From positions 1-34,171 of the forward strand of contig JAKOVD010000171.1 in NCBI GenBank assembly GCA_029782215.1: a stretch of DNA of 34,171 bases, read 5' to 3'. Every line of letters begins with the position of its first letter. Position 1 is the stretch's first letter. Both the position numbers and the translations under genes were made by a program. Below the pieces are notes generated by a model. The model had not been told where the DNA came from. It worked only from the letters and a program-made list of their open reading frames with translations, and ran no database searches. This DNA is from Chloroflexota bacterium (GTDB lineage: Bacteria > Chloroflexota > Anaerolineae > J102). Below are positions 24,162 through 31,220 of the stretch, one piece after another.

Positions 24162-24854
24162 CTACCAGACGCCCGGCAGGAGGCGAAAACGAACCCGGCG
24201 TGCATACTCCGCGTAGCCGTCCAGCTCCGCCGCCAGGAACCGGTCTTCGAGCGCCGTGCGCAAGACGAGCAGAAGCACGCTCAGGCTGCTGACGGCCAGC
24301 GCAGGCCAGGAGGCAAGCAGGACCGACACGAACAACTCATAGAGGAGCGCGCCGGCGTAGGCGGGGTGCCGGACGTAGCGGTAGGGACCGCCGGTGACAG
24401 CCACATGGCTGCGTTCGGACTGGATGCGCAGCACCCGCGAGAAGAACGGATTGGCGGCCGAGGCCCACACGAAGAGGACATCATAGCCCACGGCGCATAG
24501 GGCCAGGGCGCCGATCTGTGCCGCCGCAGGCAGGCCGCCCGTCCAGCCGTAGCGCTGGTCCAGCCCCGCCACGATGTAGCGCACCAAGGTGACCAGGCCC
24601 AAGAGGCTCACGATGGCCGTATCCCAGCGTTTCTCCCCCTCGCGCGGCCCCAAACGTTCGAGTAACAAGCCGGGATTGATGGTGAGAACGATAGCGGCCA
24701 TCGCCGCAATCCAGATACCCATGACGGCGAGGGCCCCCCAGGCGGCCCACCAGTCCAGCCGCCCGGCGGACCAGAACAGCGCCACGCCCATCCCCGCGAG
24801 ACTGAGGACCTCGCGGATGGCATAGCGGGCAAGAGCTGCGGATCGTGGGTTCAC
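24162..24854 (-). CDS. Isoprenylcysteine carboxyl methyltransferase-like membrane protein
   Basis: The product is 230 aa with about five transmembrane segments. The C-terminal ICMT/PEMT signature is visible as VAVTGGPYRYVRHPAYAGAL, followed by the helix with ALEDRFLAAELDGYAEYARRVRFRLLPGVW. It contains the RHP and the E-E-x-x-L-like pattern that binds SAM at the membrane face. Bacterial members methylate small lipophilic substrates, and the real substrate is unknown. The start is GTG at 24854, with GGGAG 5 bases upstream. It is the first gene of the minus-strand methyltransferase group and is divergent from recA. Confidence 0.85.
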   Translation of the reverse strand: MNPRSAALARYAIREVLSLAGMGVALFWSAGRLDWWAAWGALAVMGIWIAAMAAIVLTINPGLLLERLGPREGEKRWDTAIVSLLGLVTLVRYIVAGLDQRYGWTGGLPAAAQIGALALCAVGYDVLFVWASAANPFFSRVLRIQSERSHVAVTGGPYRYVRHPAYAGALLYELFVSVLLASWPALAVSSLSVLLLVLRTALEDRFLAAELDGYAEYARRVRFRLLPGVW

Positions 24855-24962
24855 ACTTTCTCCCTACAGCGCCAAGCCGTTCCGTGTACTCTGACATCCA
24901 TTGTACACGGTCCGGCCCTGAGTTTCTGGAATTGAACCTACAGGCCAGAACTTCTCGGGGGC

Positions 24963-24992
24963 TTGACAGGGATAGAACAAATGTGCTATTCT
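24963..24992 (+). promoter_or_regulatory. Predicted recA promoter
   Basis: A perfect TTGACA (24963-24968) and TATTCT (24987-24992) are 18 bases apart. Transcription would begin near 25000, giving a leader of about 93 bases. The leader ends in AGGAG at 25081-25085. Confidence 0.7.
24975..24986 (+). promoter_or_regulatory. LexA (SOS) box-like site in the recA promoter
   Basis: GAACAAATGTGC matches the Gram-positive-type SOS core GAAC-N4-GTTC at seven of eight fixed positions. It lies entirely in the spacer between the -35 and -10 elements, where a bound repressor would block RNA polymerase. No lexA gene is in the window. Confidence 0.6.
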
Positions 24993-25092
24993 GCGATTGC
25001 ACAGGTCAATGCCTTCATCCAGCGACCTGAACGACTACCCGGCAACCAACAGCGAACCGACCACGACAGGACACGAGCAAAGGAGAACGACG

Positions 25093-26184
25093 ATGGCCAG
25101 CAACGGCGCCAACGGCACGAATGGCAGAACTCAAGCCCTTGACACGACACTCTTGAATCTGAACAAACGCTTTGGCGAAGGCACCATCATGAAGCTGGGC
25201 CAAGCCAACCACATGCAGGTGGAGTCCATCCCCACCGGCGCCCTTGCCCTCGATATCGCCCTCGGCGTCGGCGGCCTGCCGCGCGGCCGGGTGATCGAGA
25301 TCTACGGACCCGAATCATCGGGAAAGACGACGCTGTGCCTGCACACGATCGCCGAAGCGCAGCAGCGCAAAGGCGTCTGCGCCTTCGTCGACGTGGAGCA
25401 CGCCCTGGACCCCGCCTATGCGCAGCGCATCGGCGTGGACATCGACAACCTCTACGTCTCCCAGCCCGACACCGGCGAGCAGGCCCTCGAAATCGCCGAG
25501 GCCCTCGTCCGCTCCGGCGCCATGGACGTCGTCGTCGTCGACTCCGTCGCCGCCCTCGTTCCCCGCGCTGAGATCGAGGGCGAGATGGGCGACAGCCACG
25601 TGGGCCTCCAGGCCCGCCTGATGAGCCAGGCGCTGCGCAAGCTCTCCGGCGCCATCAAGCAGACCAACACCGTCATGATCTTCACCAACCAGCTCCGGCA
25701 AAAGATCGGCGTGATGTTCGGCAATCCCGAGACGACCACCGGCGGCATGGCCCTCAAGTTCTATGCCTCGGTCCGGCTCGACGTGCGCCGCATCGAATCG
25801 GTGAAGACGGGCAGCGAAGCGGTGGGCAATCACGTGCGGGTGACGGTGAAGAAGAACAAGGTGGCGCCGCCGTTCCGCGTGGCCGAGTTCGACATCATGT
25901 TCAACGAGGGCATTTCCAAGGCCGGCAGCATCCTCGACATCGCCACGGAGATGGGCATCGTCGAGAAGCGGGGGGCGTTCTTCAGCTACGAAGGCCAACG
26001 CCTGGCCCAGGGGCGCGAGAATGCCAAGGAGTTCCTCAAGGCCAATCCCGACCTGCTGGCGCGCATCGAGCGCCAGGTGCGGGATCAGGCCGGCCTGGGC
26101 AAGGTGCTGGTGCCCACCGCCGCCAGTGAAGACCTCCCTGACCCTGAACTGGAAGGAACGCCGCTCGCCAGCGCCATGGACTAA
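25093..26184 (+). CDS. recA: Recombinase RecA
   Basis: RecA forms ATP-dependent filaments on single-stranded DNA, drives strand exchange and triggers LexA self-cleavage. The 363-aa protein has the Walker A loop GPESSGKTT (72-80), VDVEHALDP, the Walker B strand VVVVDSVAAL, and the L1/L2 regions (EGEMGDSHVGLQARLMSQALRK is preserved; NQLRQKIGVMFGNPETTTGG follows). The C-terminus is shorter and less acidic than in E. coli, though it ends in an acidic stretch (EDLPDPELEG). AGGAG lies 7 bases before the ATG at 25093. An open frame upstream to 24997 overlaps the leader and is not used. Confidence 0.98.
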   Translation: MASNGANGTNGRTQALDTTLLNLNKRFGEGTIMKLGQANHMQVESIPTGALALDIALGVGGLPRGRVIEIYGPESSGKTTLCLHTIAEAQQRKGVCAFVDVEHALDPAYAQRIGVDIDNLYVSQPDTGEQALEIAEALVRSGAMDVVVVDSVAALVPRAEIEGEMGDSHVGLQARLMSQALRKLSGAIKQTNTVMIFTNQLRQKIGVMFGNPETTTGGMALKFYASVRLDVRRIESVKTGSEAVGNHVRVTVKKNKVAPPFRVAEFDIMFNEGISKAGSILDIATEMGIVEKRGAFFSYEGQRLAQGRENAKEFLKANPDLLARIERQVRDQAGLGKVLVPTAASEDLPDPELEGTPLASAMD

Positions 26185-26448
26185 CGGCCCGTGTGCTGGC
26201 GCTTGCAGCCTCACCGTGCCGCCGATCGTCGCGGGAGAATAGACCCCATCGCATCTGCGCCGAGCCGGGCGCATCGCCAGGATGGAGAACCGCCCAGATT
26301 TGGCCAGACGACATAGCGTATCTTAACCAGATGGCATCTGTTCAGAATCCTCTGGCCGTCCTACGCTATGTTAAGTGAATACGGGTCAGAACTGGGCGCT
26401 GCCTCTTGATCGCCATGGCAGCAGCGTCTTAACGCCTCTGACATGGCT
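26185..26448 (+). other. Structured non-coding stretch after recA
   Basis: Together with the terminator and its following bases this makes a 365-base gap without a convincing gene. An inverted repeat ACATAGCGTA (26311-26320) / TACGCTATGT (26362-26371) is interleaved with GGCCAGA (26302-26308) / TCTGGCC (26351-26357). The two pairings cross, in pseudoknot order. A small hairpin CAGATG-G-CATCTG lies between them. It could be the recA 3' UTR or an independent small RNA ending at the terminator. No -35/-10 pair stood out within it. Confidence 0.45.
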
Positions 26449-26489
26449 GAAGTGGCTGAGAGTGGGGGACTCACAGCCACTTCTTTTTT
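26449..26489 (+). terminator. Intrinsic terminator downstream of recA
   Basis: GAAGTGGCTG (26449-26458) pairs with CAGCCACTTC (26474-26483), with GAGT/ACTC pairing inside the loop, and is followed by TTTTTT (26484-26489). It lies 265 bases past the recA stop. Confidence 0.92.
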
Positions 26490-26549
26490 GCCGGTAAGGC
26501 TATCGGGTAGAATGGATGCCTGTTCGCTCCGCCCTGACAGGACCCGATC

Positions 26550-27230
26550 ATGTTCAAGAGACTTCTTGGCGGTAAGACGCCTGACAAACCGCCATCCTCA
26601 GATCCTTCCGCCATCACCGCTGAGGCTGCCAGCAGCCGCGCTGCTGAATCCGTCCGGAGCCACGCCCGTGGCCCTGCATGGGACGCGCCGCAGACGCCCT
26701 ACCTGAGCTACTTCAACGTTCACATCAAGGGCGCCCCACAGGAACGCGTGGTCGAGCGCCTCAAGGCAACCTATCTGGCCACGACCCAGACCGGAGCGGC
26801 GAAGGTCATCCTTGCGGAAGACAACGGCTGGGCGACGGCATATGTCGAACCGGGTCTGGCCAGGAGCGTGGGCTTCAACAAGCTGGCGAGCGAGGTCGCC
26901 CGCGACCTGGACGCCTGGGTCATCGCCTACCGCATCTATGCCGGTGAGGGCATGGACGTCCACTACTTCCGGGGCGCCACTCACCTCGACCAGTTGGCGC
27001 TCTCAGAAGATGAGCTCGCTTTCGAGCCCACCTCGGCGGAGCCATTTGCTTCTCTTGCCGATATGGGCGATCTCATGCCTCGTCGGGCTGGTCAACACCC
27101 TCTCGACTTTCACTTCATCGTCCTGTCCGCCCTTGGCATTCGCGACGCCGCCCTGACCTGGGAACATGCCCTGGGCCGCCAACAAAGCGGTGGCTTTGCC
27201 GCGTCCTGCCTGTTGCCGGTTGAAGCTTGA
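26550..27230 (+). CDS. Hypothetical protein, 226 aa
   Basis: I do not recognise this protein. Residues 1-50 are low in complexity (MFKRLLGGKTPDKPPSSDPS, then Ala/Ser/Arg-rich). From about residue 50 a compact mixed alpha/beta domain is suggested by YLSYFNVHIKGAPQERVVERL, KVILAEDNGWATAYV and DAWVIAYRIYAGEGMDVHYF. An acidic segment and a hydrophobic DFHFIVLSALGIRDAALTW stretch follow. No signal peptide or membrane helix is clear. AGGA lies 7 bases before the ATG, and TAGAAT at 26508-26513 may be a -10. The stop is 13 bases before the molybdopterin oxidoreductase gene, so the two probably form an operon. Confidence 0.75.
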   Translation: MFKRLLGGKTPDKPPSSDPSAITAEAASSRAAESVRSHARGPAWDAPQTPYLSYFNVHIKGAPQERVVERLKATYLATTQTGAAKVILAEDNGWATAYVEPGLARSVGFNKLASEVARDLDAWVIAYRIYAGEGMDVHYFRGATHLDQLALSEDELAFEPTSAEPFASLADMGDLMPRRAGQHPLDFHFIVLSALGIRDAALTWEHALGRQQSGGFAASCLLPVEA

Positions 27231-27243
27231 ACGTTTGACGCCC

Positions 27244-29424
27244 ATGTCCCGCCTCCACCTCTACCGCGATCGTCCCGGCATCGACATCGTCACGGGCGTC
27301 TGCCCACACGACTGCCCCGACACGTGCAGTTGGCAGGTGGCGGTGTCCACCGCCACGGGCCGTGCCGTTGACCTTTGGGGCCATCCCGGTCATCCCGTGA
27401 CGCAGGGGCGTCTCTGCGGCAAAGTCGATCGCTACCTGGAACGAACCTACCATCCGGATCGGCTTCAGACGCCCCTCAGGCGTTGTGGGCCTAAAGGCGA
27501 CGGCAGCTTCCAGCCCATTTCCTGGGACGAGGCGATCGCCGAAATCGCAGAACGTCTGCAGGCCGTCGTCTCGCAGGACGGAGCCGAAGCGATTCTTCCC
27601 TACTCCTACTGTGGGACGATGGGGCTGCTGCAGGGCGAGGGGATGGCAAGGCGCTTCCTCTACCGCCTGGGCGCCAGCCGCCTGGCACAAACGATCTGCG
27701 CCGAAGCCGGCTTTGAGGGCTATCGCTACACGACGGGTGAGGTCATGGGAGTGGAACCGTCGGATTTCGCCTTTGCCCGGCTCATCCTGCTGTGGGGGAC
27801 AAATACCCTTACCAGCAACCAACACCTGTGGCCGTTTGTCCAGCAAGCACGCCAGCAGGGTGCGCGCGTGATCGCCATCGACCCCGCCCGCACGCGCACC
27901 GCCCGCGCCGCTGATGAATGGATCCCCATCCATCCCGGCACCGACGGCGCCCTGGCGCTGGCGTTGATGCACGTCCTCATCGACGAGAACCTGTACGATG
28001 ACGCCTACGTGCGGGAGCACACGGTGGGCTTTGTGGAGCTTGCCGAGCGTGTGCGCCCATACTCCCCGGAGTGGGCATCCCCTATCACCGGCGTCGACGC
28101 AGGCCGGATCCGCCAGCTTGCCCGCGAGGTGGCGACGACGCGCCCCACCGCCATCCGCATCAACTACGGTCTGCAGCGTCACGGCGGCGGGGGCGGCGCC
28201 GTCCGCAGCATCGTCTGCCTGCCGGCCTTGACGGGCGCCTGGCGCGAACGGGGAGGCGGCGTTCTGCTCAGCACCAGCGGCAGCTTCGCCCTCGATCGTT
28301 CATCGCTTTACCGGCCCGATCTGCTGGCCGGGCGTGACCCGCGCACCCTCAACATGAACCGCCTGGGCGACGCTCTCAGCCTGGACCCTGCCCGTCTGGC
28401 CCAGGCCCACTACCATCCCCGGCCGGTGGACAACATCCCGTCGCCCGCACAGGCCGGCCCACCCGTCAAGGCGCTCATCGTCTACAACAGCAACCCGGCG
28501 GCGGTTGCTCCCGACCAGGGCGAGGTGCTGGCCAATCTGCGGCGGGAAGACCTCTTCACCGTGGTGATCGAGCATTTTCAGACCGACACCGCCGACTACG
28601 CCGACCTGGTGCTGCCGGCAACTACCCAGCTCGAGCATTGGGATCTGCTCAAGCCGTACGGTCACCTCTATCTCGCCCTCAACCGGCCCGCCATCGCGCC
28701 GGTCGGACAGAGCCTGCCCAATAGCGAGATCTTCCGGCGGCTGGCGGCGGCGATGGGCTTTGGCGACGCCTGCTTCCGGCAGAGTGATGTCGAGATCCTG
28801 CAGGAGTTCGTGGCCAGCCAGTCAGGTCCTGCCTGCGCCTCCCTCACCTGGGAGCAGCTCCTGGCCCAAGGCTTTGCCCGTCTGGACGTTCCCGACCCGT
28901 ACCTGCCCTTTGCCGGGGGCGCCTATCCGACGGCGAGCGGCAAGTGCGAGTTCTACAGCGAGCGGCTGGCCGCCGACGGCTACGACCCCTTGCCCACCTG
29001 GACGCCGCCGCAGCACCTGGACCCGCCCCCCGCGAGTGCTTCATCGGGACCTCCGCCGCTGGCATGCATCTCACCGCCGGCCCATTCCTTCCTCAACAGC
29101 ACCTTTGCCAACCTGGCGCGGTTCGTGGAAAGAGAAGGCCAGCCGGTCCTCTGGCTGCATCCTGACGACGCGGCCTTACGGGGAGTCAGCGACGGCGACA
29201 AGGTGTGCGTGCAGAACGAGCGCGGCAGTGTGCTGCTGGCGGCTCGCGTCACCACGGACATCATGCCGGGCGTGGTGCTGGCGCCCAGCATCTGGTGGTC
29301 GAAGCTGAGCCCCGACCGCCGCAACATCAACCGGTTGACGCCGCCGGATGAGGCCGACATGGGGGGCGGGGCCCTGTTCTACGACGTCCTGGCCTGGGTG
29401 AGCAAGGACGACTCCGGCTCGTAG
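27244..29424 (+). CDS. Molybdopterin-dependent oxidoreductase (DMSO reductase superfamily)
   Basis: The 726-aa protein carries an N-terminal [4Fe-4S] domain with C20, C24, C28 and C58 (VCPHDCPDTCSW ... GRLCGK). The bis-MGD-binding core follows (ILPYSYCGTMGLLQGEGMA, LILLWGTNTLTSN, AVAPDQGEVLANLRREDLF, DYADLVLPATTQLEHWD), then a C-terminal molydopterin-dinucleotide-binding beta barrel (VLWLHPDDAALRGVSDGDKV, CVQNERGSVLL). C153 in TICAEAG may be the Mo ligand, judged only by position. No Tat signal or membrane anchor is visible, so it is probably cytoplasmic. No electron-transfer subunit lies nearby, and the substrate is unknown. I chose ATG 27244, directly after the 226-aa gene. No strong ribosome binding site precedes it. 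Confidence 0.9.
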   Translation: MSRLHLYRDRPGIDIVTGVCPHDCPDTCSWQVAVSTATGRAVDLWGHPGHPVTQGRLCGKVDRYLERTYHPDRLQTPLRRCGPKGDGSFQPISWDEAIAEIAERLQAVVSQDGAEAILPYSYCGTMGLLQGEGMARRFLYRLGASRLAQTICAEAGFEGYRYTTGEVMGVEPSDFAFARLILLWGTNTLTSNQHLWPFVQQARQQGARVIAIDPARTRTARAADEWIPIHPGTDGALALALMHVLIDENLYDDAYVREHTVGFVELAERVRPYSPEWASPITGVDAGRIRQLAREVATTRPTAIRINYGLQRHGGGGGAVRSIVCLPALTGAWRERGGGVLLSTSGSFALDRSSLYRPDLLAGRDPRTLNMNRLGDALSLDPARLAQAHYHPRPVDNIPSPAQAGPPVKALIVYNSNPAAVAPDQGEVLANLRREDLFTVVIEHFQTDTADYADLVLPATTQLEHWDLLKPYGHLYLALNRPAIAPVGQSLPNSEIFRRLAAAMGFGDACFRQSDVEILQEFVASQSGPACASLTWEQLLAQGFARLDVPDPYLPFAGGAYPTASGKCEFYSERLAADGYDPLPTWTPPQHLDPPPASASSGPPPLACISPPAHSFLNSTFANLARFVEREGQPVLWLHPDDAALRGVSDGDKVCVQNERGSVLLAARVTTDIMPGVVLAPSIWWSKLSPDRRNINRLTPPDEADMGGGALFYDVLAWVSKDDSGS

Positions 29425-29478
29425 TGGCGTCTTCAGTCGCTTTCCCGTCCATCAACGACTGATGTCGTTACTACGAGC
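29417..29478 (+). other. Two-stem hairpin at the end of the oxidoreductase gene
   Basis: The outer arms GCTCGTAGT (29417-29425, containing the stop) and ACTACGAGC (29470-29478) enclose inner arms TCAGTCG (29433-29439) and CGACTGA (29456-29462). No T-run follows, so it is not a standard terminator. It may protect or end the transcript. The inner arms share the CAGTCG core with the repeats near 1040-1200. Confidence 0.5.
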
Positions 29479-29486
29479 GGCGCTCC

Positions 29487-29516
29487 TTGCTCCGGCATTC
29501 TTCGATCCGCTAGAAT
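29487..29516 (+). promoter_or_regulatory. Predicted promoter of the 208-aa gene
   Basis: TTGCTC (29487-29492) and TAGAAT (29511-29516) are 18 bases apart. The leader of about 60 bases carries the heptamer repeats. Confidence 0.5.
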
Positions 29517-29538
29517 GAACACCATCGCAGCCACCTTC

Positions 29539-29566
29539 AACCTGTAACCTGTAATCTGCAACCTAA
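29539..29566 (+). repeat. Four tandem heptamers (AACCTGT-like) in a 5' leader
   Basis: Consecutive units AACCTGT, AACCTGT, AATCTGC and AACCTAA fill 29539-29566, just before the ATG at 29582. They separate the predicted promoter from the start codon. Confidence 0.65.
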
Positions 29567-29581
29567 AGCCTTCACCCTCCC

Positions 29582-30208
29582 ATGCCCCATCGCCAAGACG
29601 AGATCGACGCTATCGTTCGCCGCATCGCTGACCTTTCGGAAGAGAGCCTCATGCTGCTGTCCGAGTACATCAGCTTTCTGAAATGGCAGGAGGAACAATG
29701 GCACTCACCCGGCGGCTGGCAGGACAGCTCTGGGCTGGACACGGTGTGGGTCTACGACCTGATCGAGCACTTCTATGAGGCCGCGCAGACGGCCACGGTC
29801 GATCCGGCAGGCATGGAGATCAAGCTGGCCCCGGCCTCATGTGGGGGCGTGATTCGTCAGGCCATCTGGCAGCACCCACCTGCAGCCGGGCTCTCGGTGA
29901 TCGATTACCAGATGCAGGTGCCCATGGACGTGGACGTCCTCAAGCTGCACTTCGCCGTCGGCGTGCGCGATGGCGCCCTGCTGTCGGAAGACAACCAGGT
30001 CGCCTTCCGCATCCGGGTCAACGGCCGGCCCTTGTGGAGCCACCTGAAGCGTGACGTCGGCTGGGAGAACTTCGTCGTCGACCTGCCCTCCCTGGCGGGC
30101 CAGGACGCCGTCGTCCAGCTCATCACCGACGCCCTGGGCAACTCGCGCTGGAATTGGGCCGTGTGGGGAGAGCCTCAGATCGCCGGCCTGACCTACCCTG
30201 AGCTTTAG
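29582..30208 (+). CDS. Hypothetical protein, 208 aa (helical head, beta-sandwich-like body)
   Basis: I do not recognise a named family. Residues 1-40 are helical and charged (DEIDAIVRRIADLSEESLML, then LSEYISFLKWQEEQW), resembling N-termini of small bacterial DUF2281-like proteins. From about 75 onward the pattern is beta-rich: MEIKLAPASCGGVIRQAIWQ, DYQMQVPMDVDVLKLHFAVG, QVAFRIRVNGRPLWS and VVQLITDALGNSRWNWAVWG, like galactose-binding or NPCBM-type sandwiches that end in W-A-x-W-G-x-P. No signal peptide is present, which is odd for such a domain. No strong ribosome binding site is visible before ATG 29582. It is followed after 22 bases by the arginase gene. Confidence 0.75.
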   Translation: MPHRQDEIDAIVRRIADLSEESLMLLSEYISFLKWQEEQWHSPGGWQDSSGLDTVWVYDLIEHFYEAAQTATVDPAGMEIKLAPASCGGVIRQAIWQHPPAAGLSVIDYQMQVPMDVDVLKLHFAVGVRDGALLSEDNQVAFRIRVNGRPLWSHLKRDVGWENFVVDLPSLAGQDAVVQLITDALGNSRWNWAVWGEPQIAGLTYPEL

Positions 30209-30230
30209 GACCGGCGCCTCCCGGCCCCAC

Positions 30231-31154
30231 ATGGACATGGCAAGACCAGCCCTGCACATCTTCGGCGCTCCCATGGACCTGGGCCAGCAGCGCCGCGGCG
30301 TAGACATGGGGCCGAGTGCCCTGCGCTATGCCGGCCTGCAGGGCCGCCTGCACCGGCTTGGCTACGACGTTCACGACGGGGGCAATATCGACGTCGCTGC
30401 ACCCGAAGAAGCAAGTGGCGAGGAAGCGTTTACCGTGATCGGCAATGCGACCGTCCGCCATCTGCAGGCGGTGCGCAGCGCCTGCGAGAGCATCTACCAG
30501 GCTGCGGCGGCCTGCGTTGCCGACGACCACCTGCCCATCTTCCTGGGTGGCGATCACTCTGTCGCCATGGGCACCGTGGGTGGGGTGAGCACTGCCGGCG
30601 CCACAGGCGTGATCTGGATCGACGCCCACGCCGACTTCAACACACCTGCCACCTCCCCCTCCGGCAATCTGCACGGCATGCCTCTCTCGCACCTGGTGGG
30701 CCTGGGGCTACCAGAGCTGGTCAACCTGGGACGCGCCGGCGCCAAGATCGACCCGCACCACGTCGTGCTCATCGGGCTGCGCAACCTGGACCAGGGCGAG
30801 CGCGAGGAATTGCGGCGCCTGGGAATGCGCGCCTATACGATGCGCGATATCGACGAGCGCGGGTTGGCAGCCGTGGCGCGCGAGGCGATCATCCACATCG
30901 CCGGTCTTCCGCGCGTCCACATCAGCCTTGACATGGACAGCCTCGATCCATCCGTGGCGCCGGGCGTGGGCACGCCGGTGCCCGGCGGCCTGAGCTACCG
31001 CGAGGCGCACCTGCTTATGGAGATGCTCGCCGAGTCACGCAAAACCACCTCGCTGGACATCGTCGAGATCAACCCCATTCTCGACCACGGCAACCAGACG
31101 GCGGAGCTGGCTGTGGAGCTGGCGGCATCGCTACTGGGCGCGCGCATCCTCTGA
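30231..31154 (+). CDS. rocF: Arginase
   Basis: The enzyme hydrolyses L-arginine to ornithine and urea with a dinuclear Mn2+ centre. The 307-aa length is normal. All metal ligands are visible: H109 in FLGGDHS, D131, H133 and D135 in WIDAHADFN, D234 and D236 in ISLDMDSLDP. Substrate-binding signatures SGNLHGMP (144-151) and GTPVPGGLSYRE follow, and E279 lies in DIVEINPILD. The motifs favour arginase over agmatinase. The start is ATG 30231, with a second ATG two codons later. No clear ribosome binding site is seen. The frame ends 66 bases from the convergent RCC1 gene with no obvious terminator between. Confidence 0.92.
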   Translation: MDMARPALHIFGAPMDLGQQRRGVDMGPSALRYAGLQGRLHRLGYDVHDGGNIDVAAPEEASGEEAFTVIGNATVRHLQAVRSACESIYQAAAACVADDHLPIFLGGDHSVAMGTVGGVSTAGATGVIWIDAHADFNTPATSPSGNLHGMPLSHLVGLGLPELVNLGRAGAKIDPHHVVLIGLRNLDQGEREELRRLGMRAYTMRDIDERGLAAVAREAIIHIAGLPRVHISLDMDSLDPSVAPGVGTPVPGGLSYREAHLLMEMLAESRKTTSLDIVEINPILDHGNQTAELAVELAASLLGARIL

Positions 31155-31220
31155 CCCCCCGGCCACCAGGGTTGTGAAGGGCAGCAGAAAGACGTGGGGA
31201 AATGGACTCGGATCAGACGA

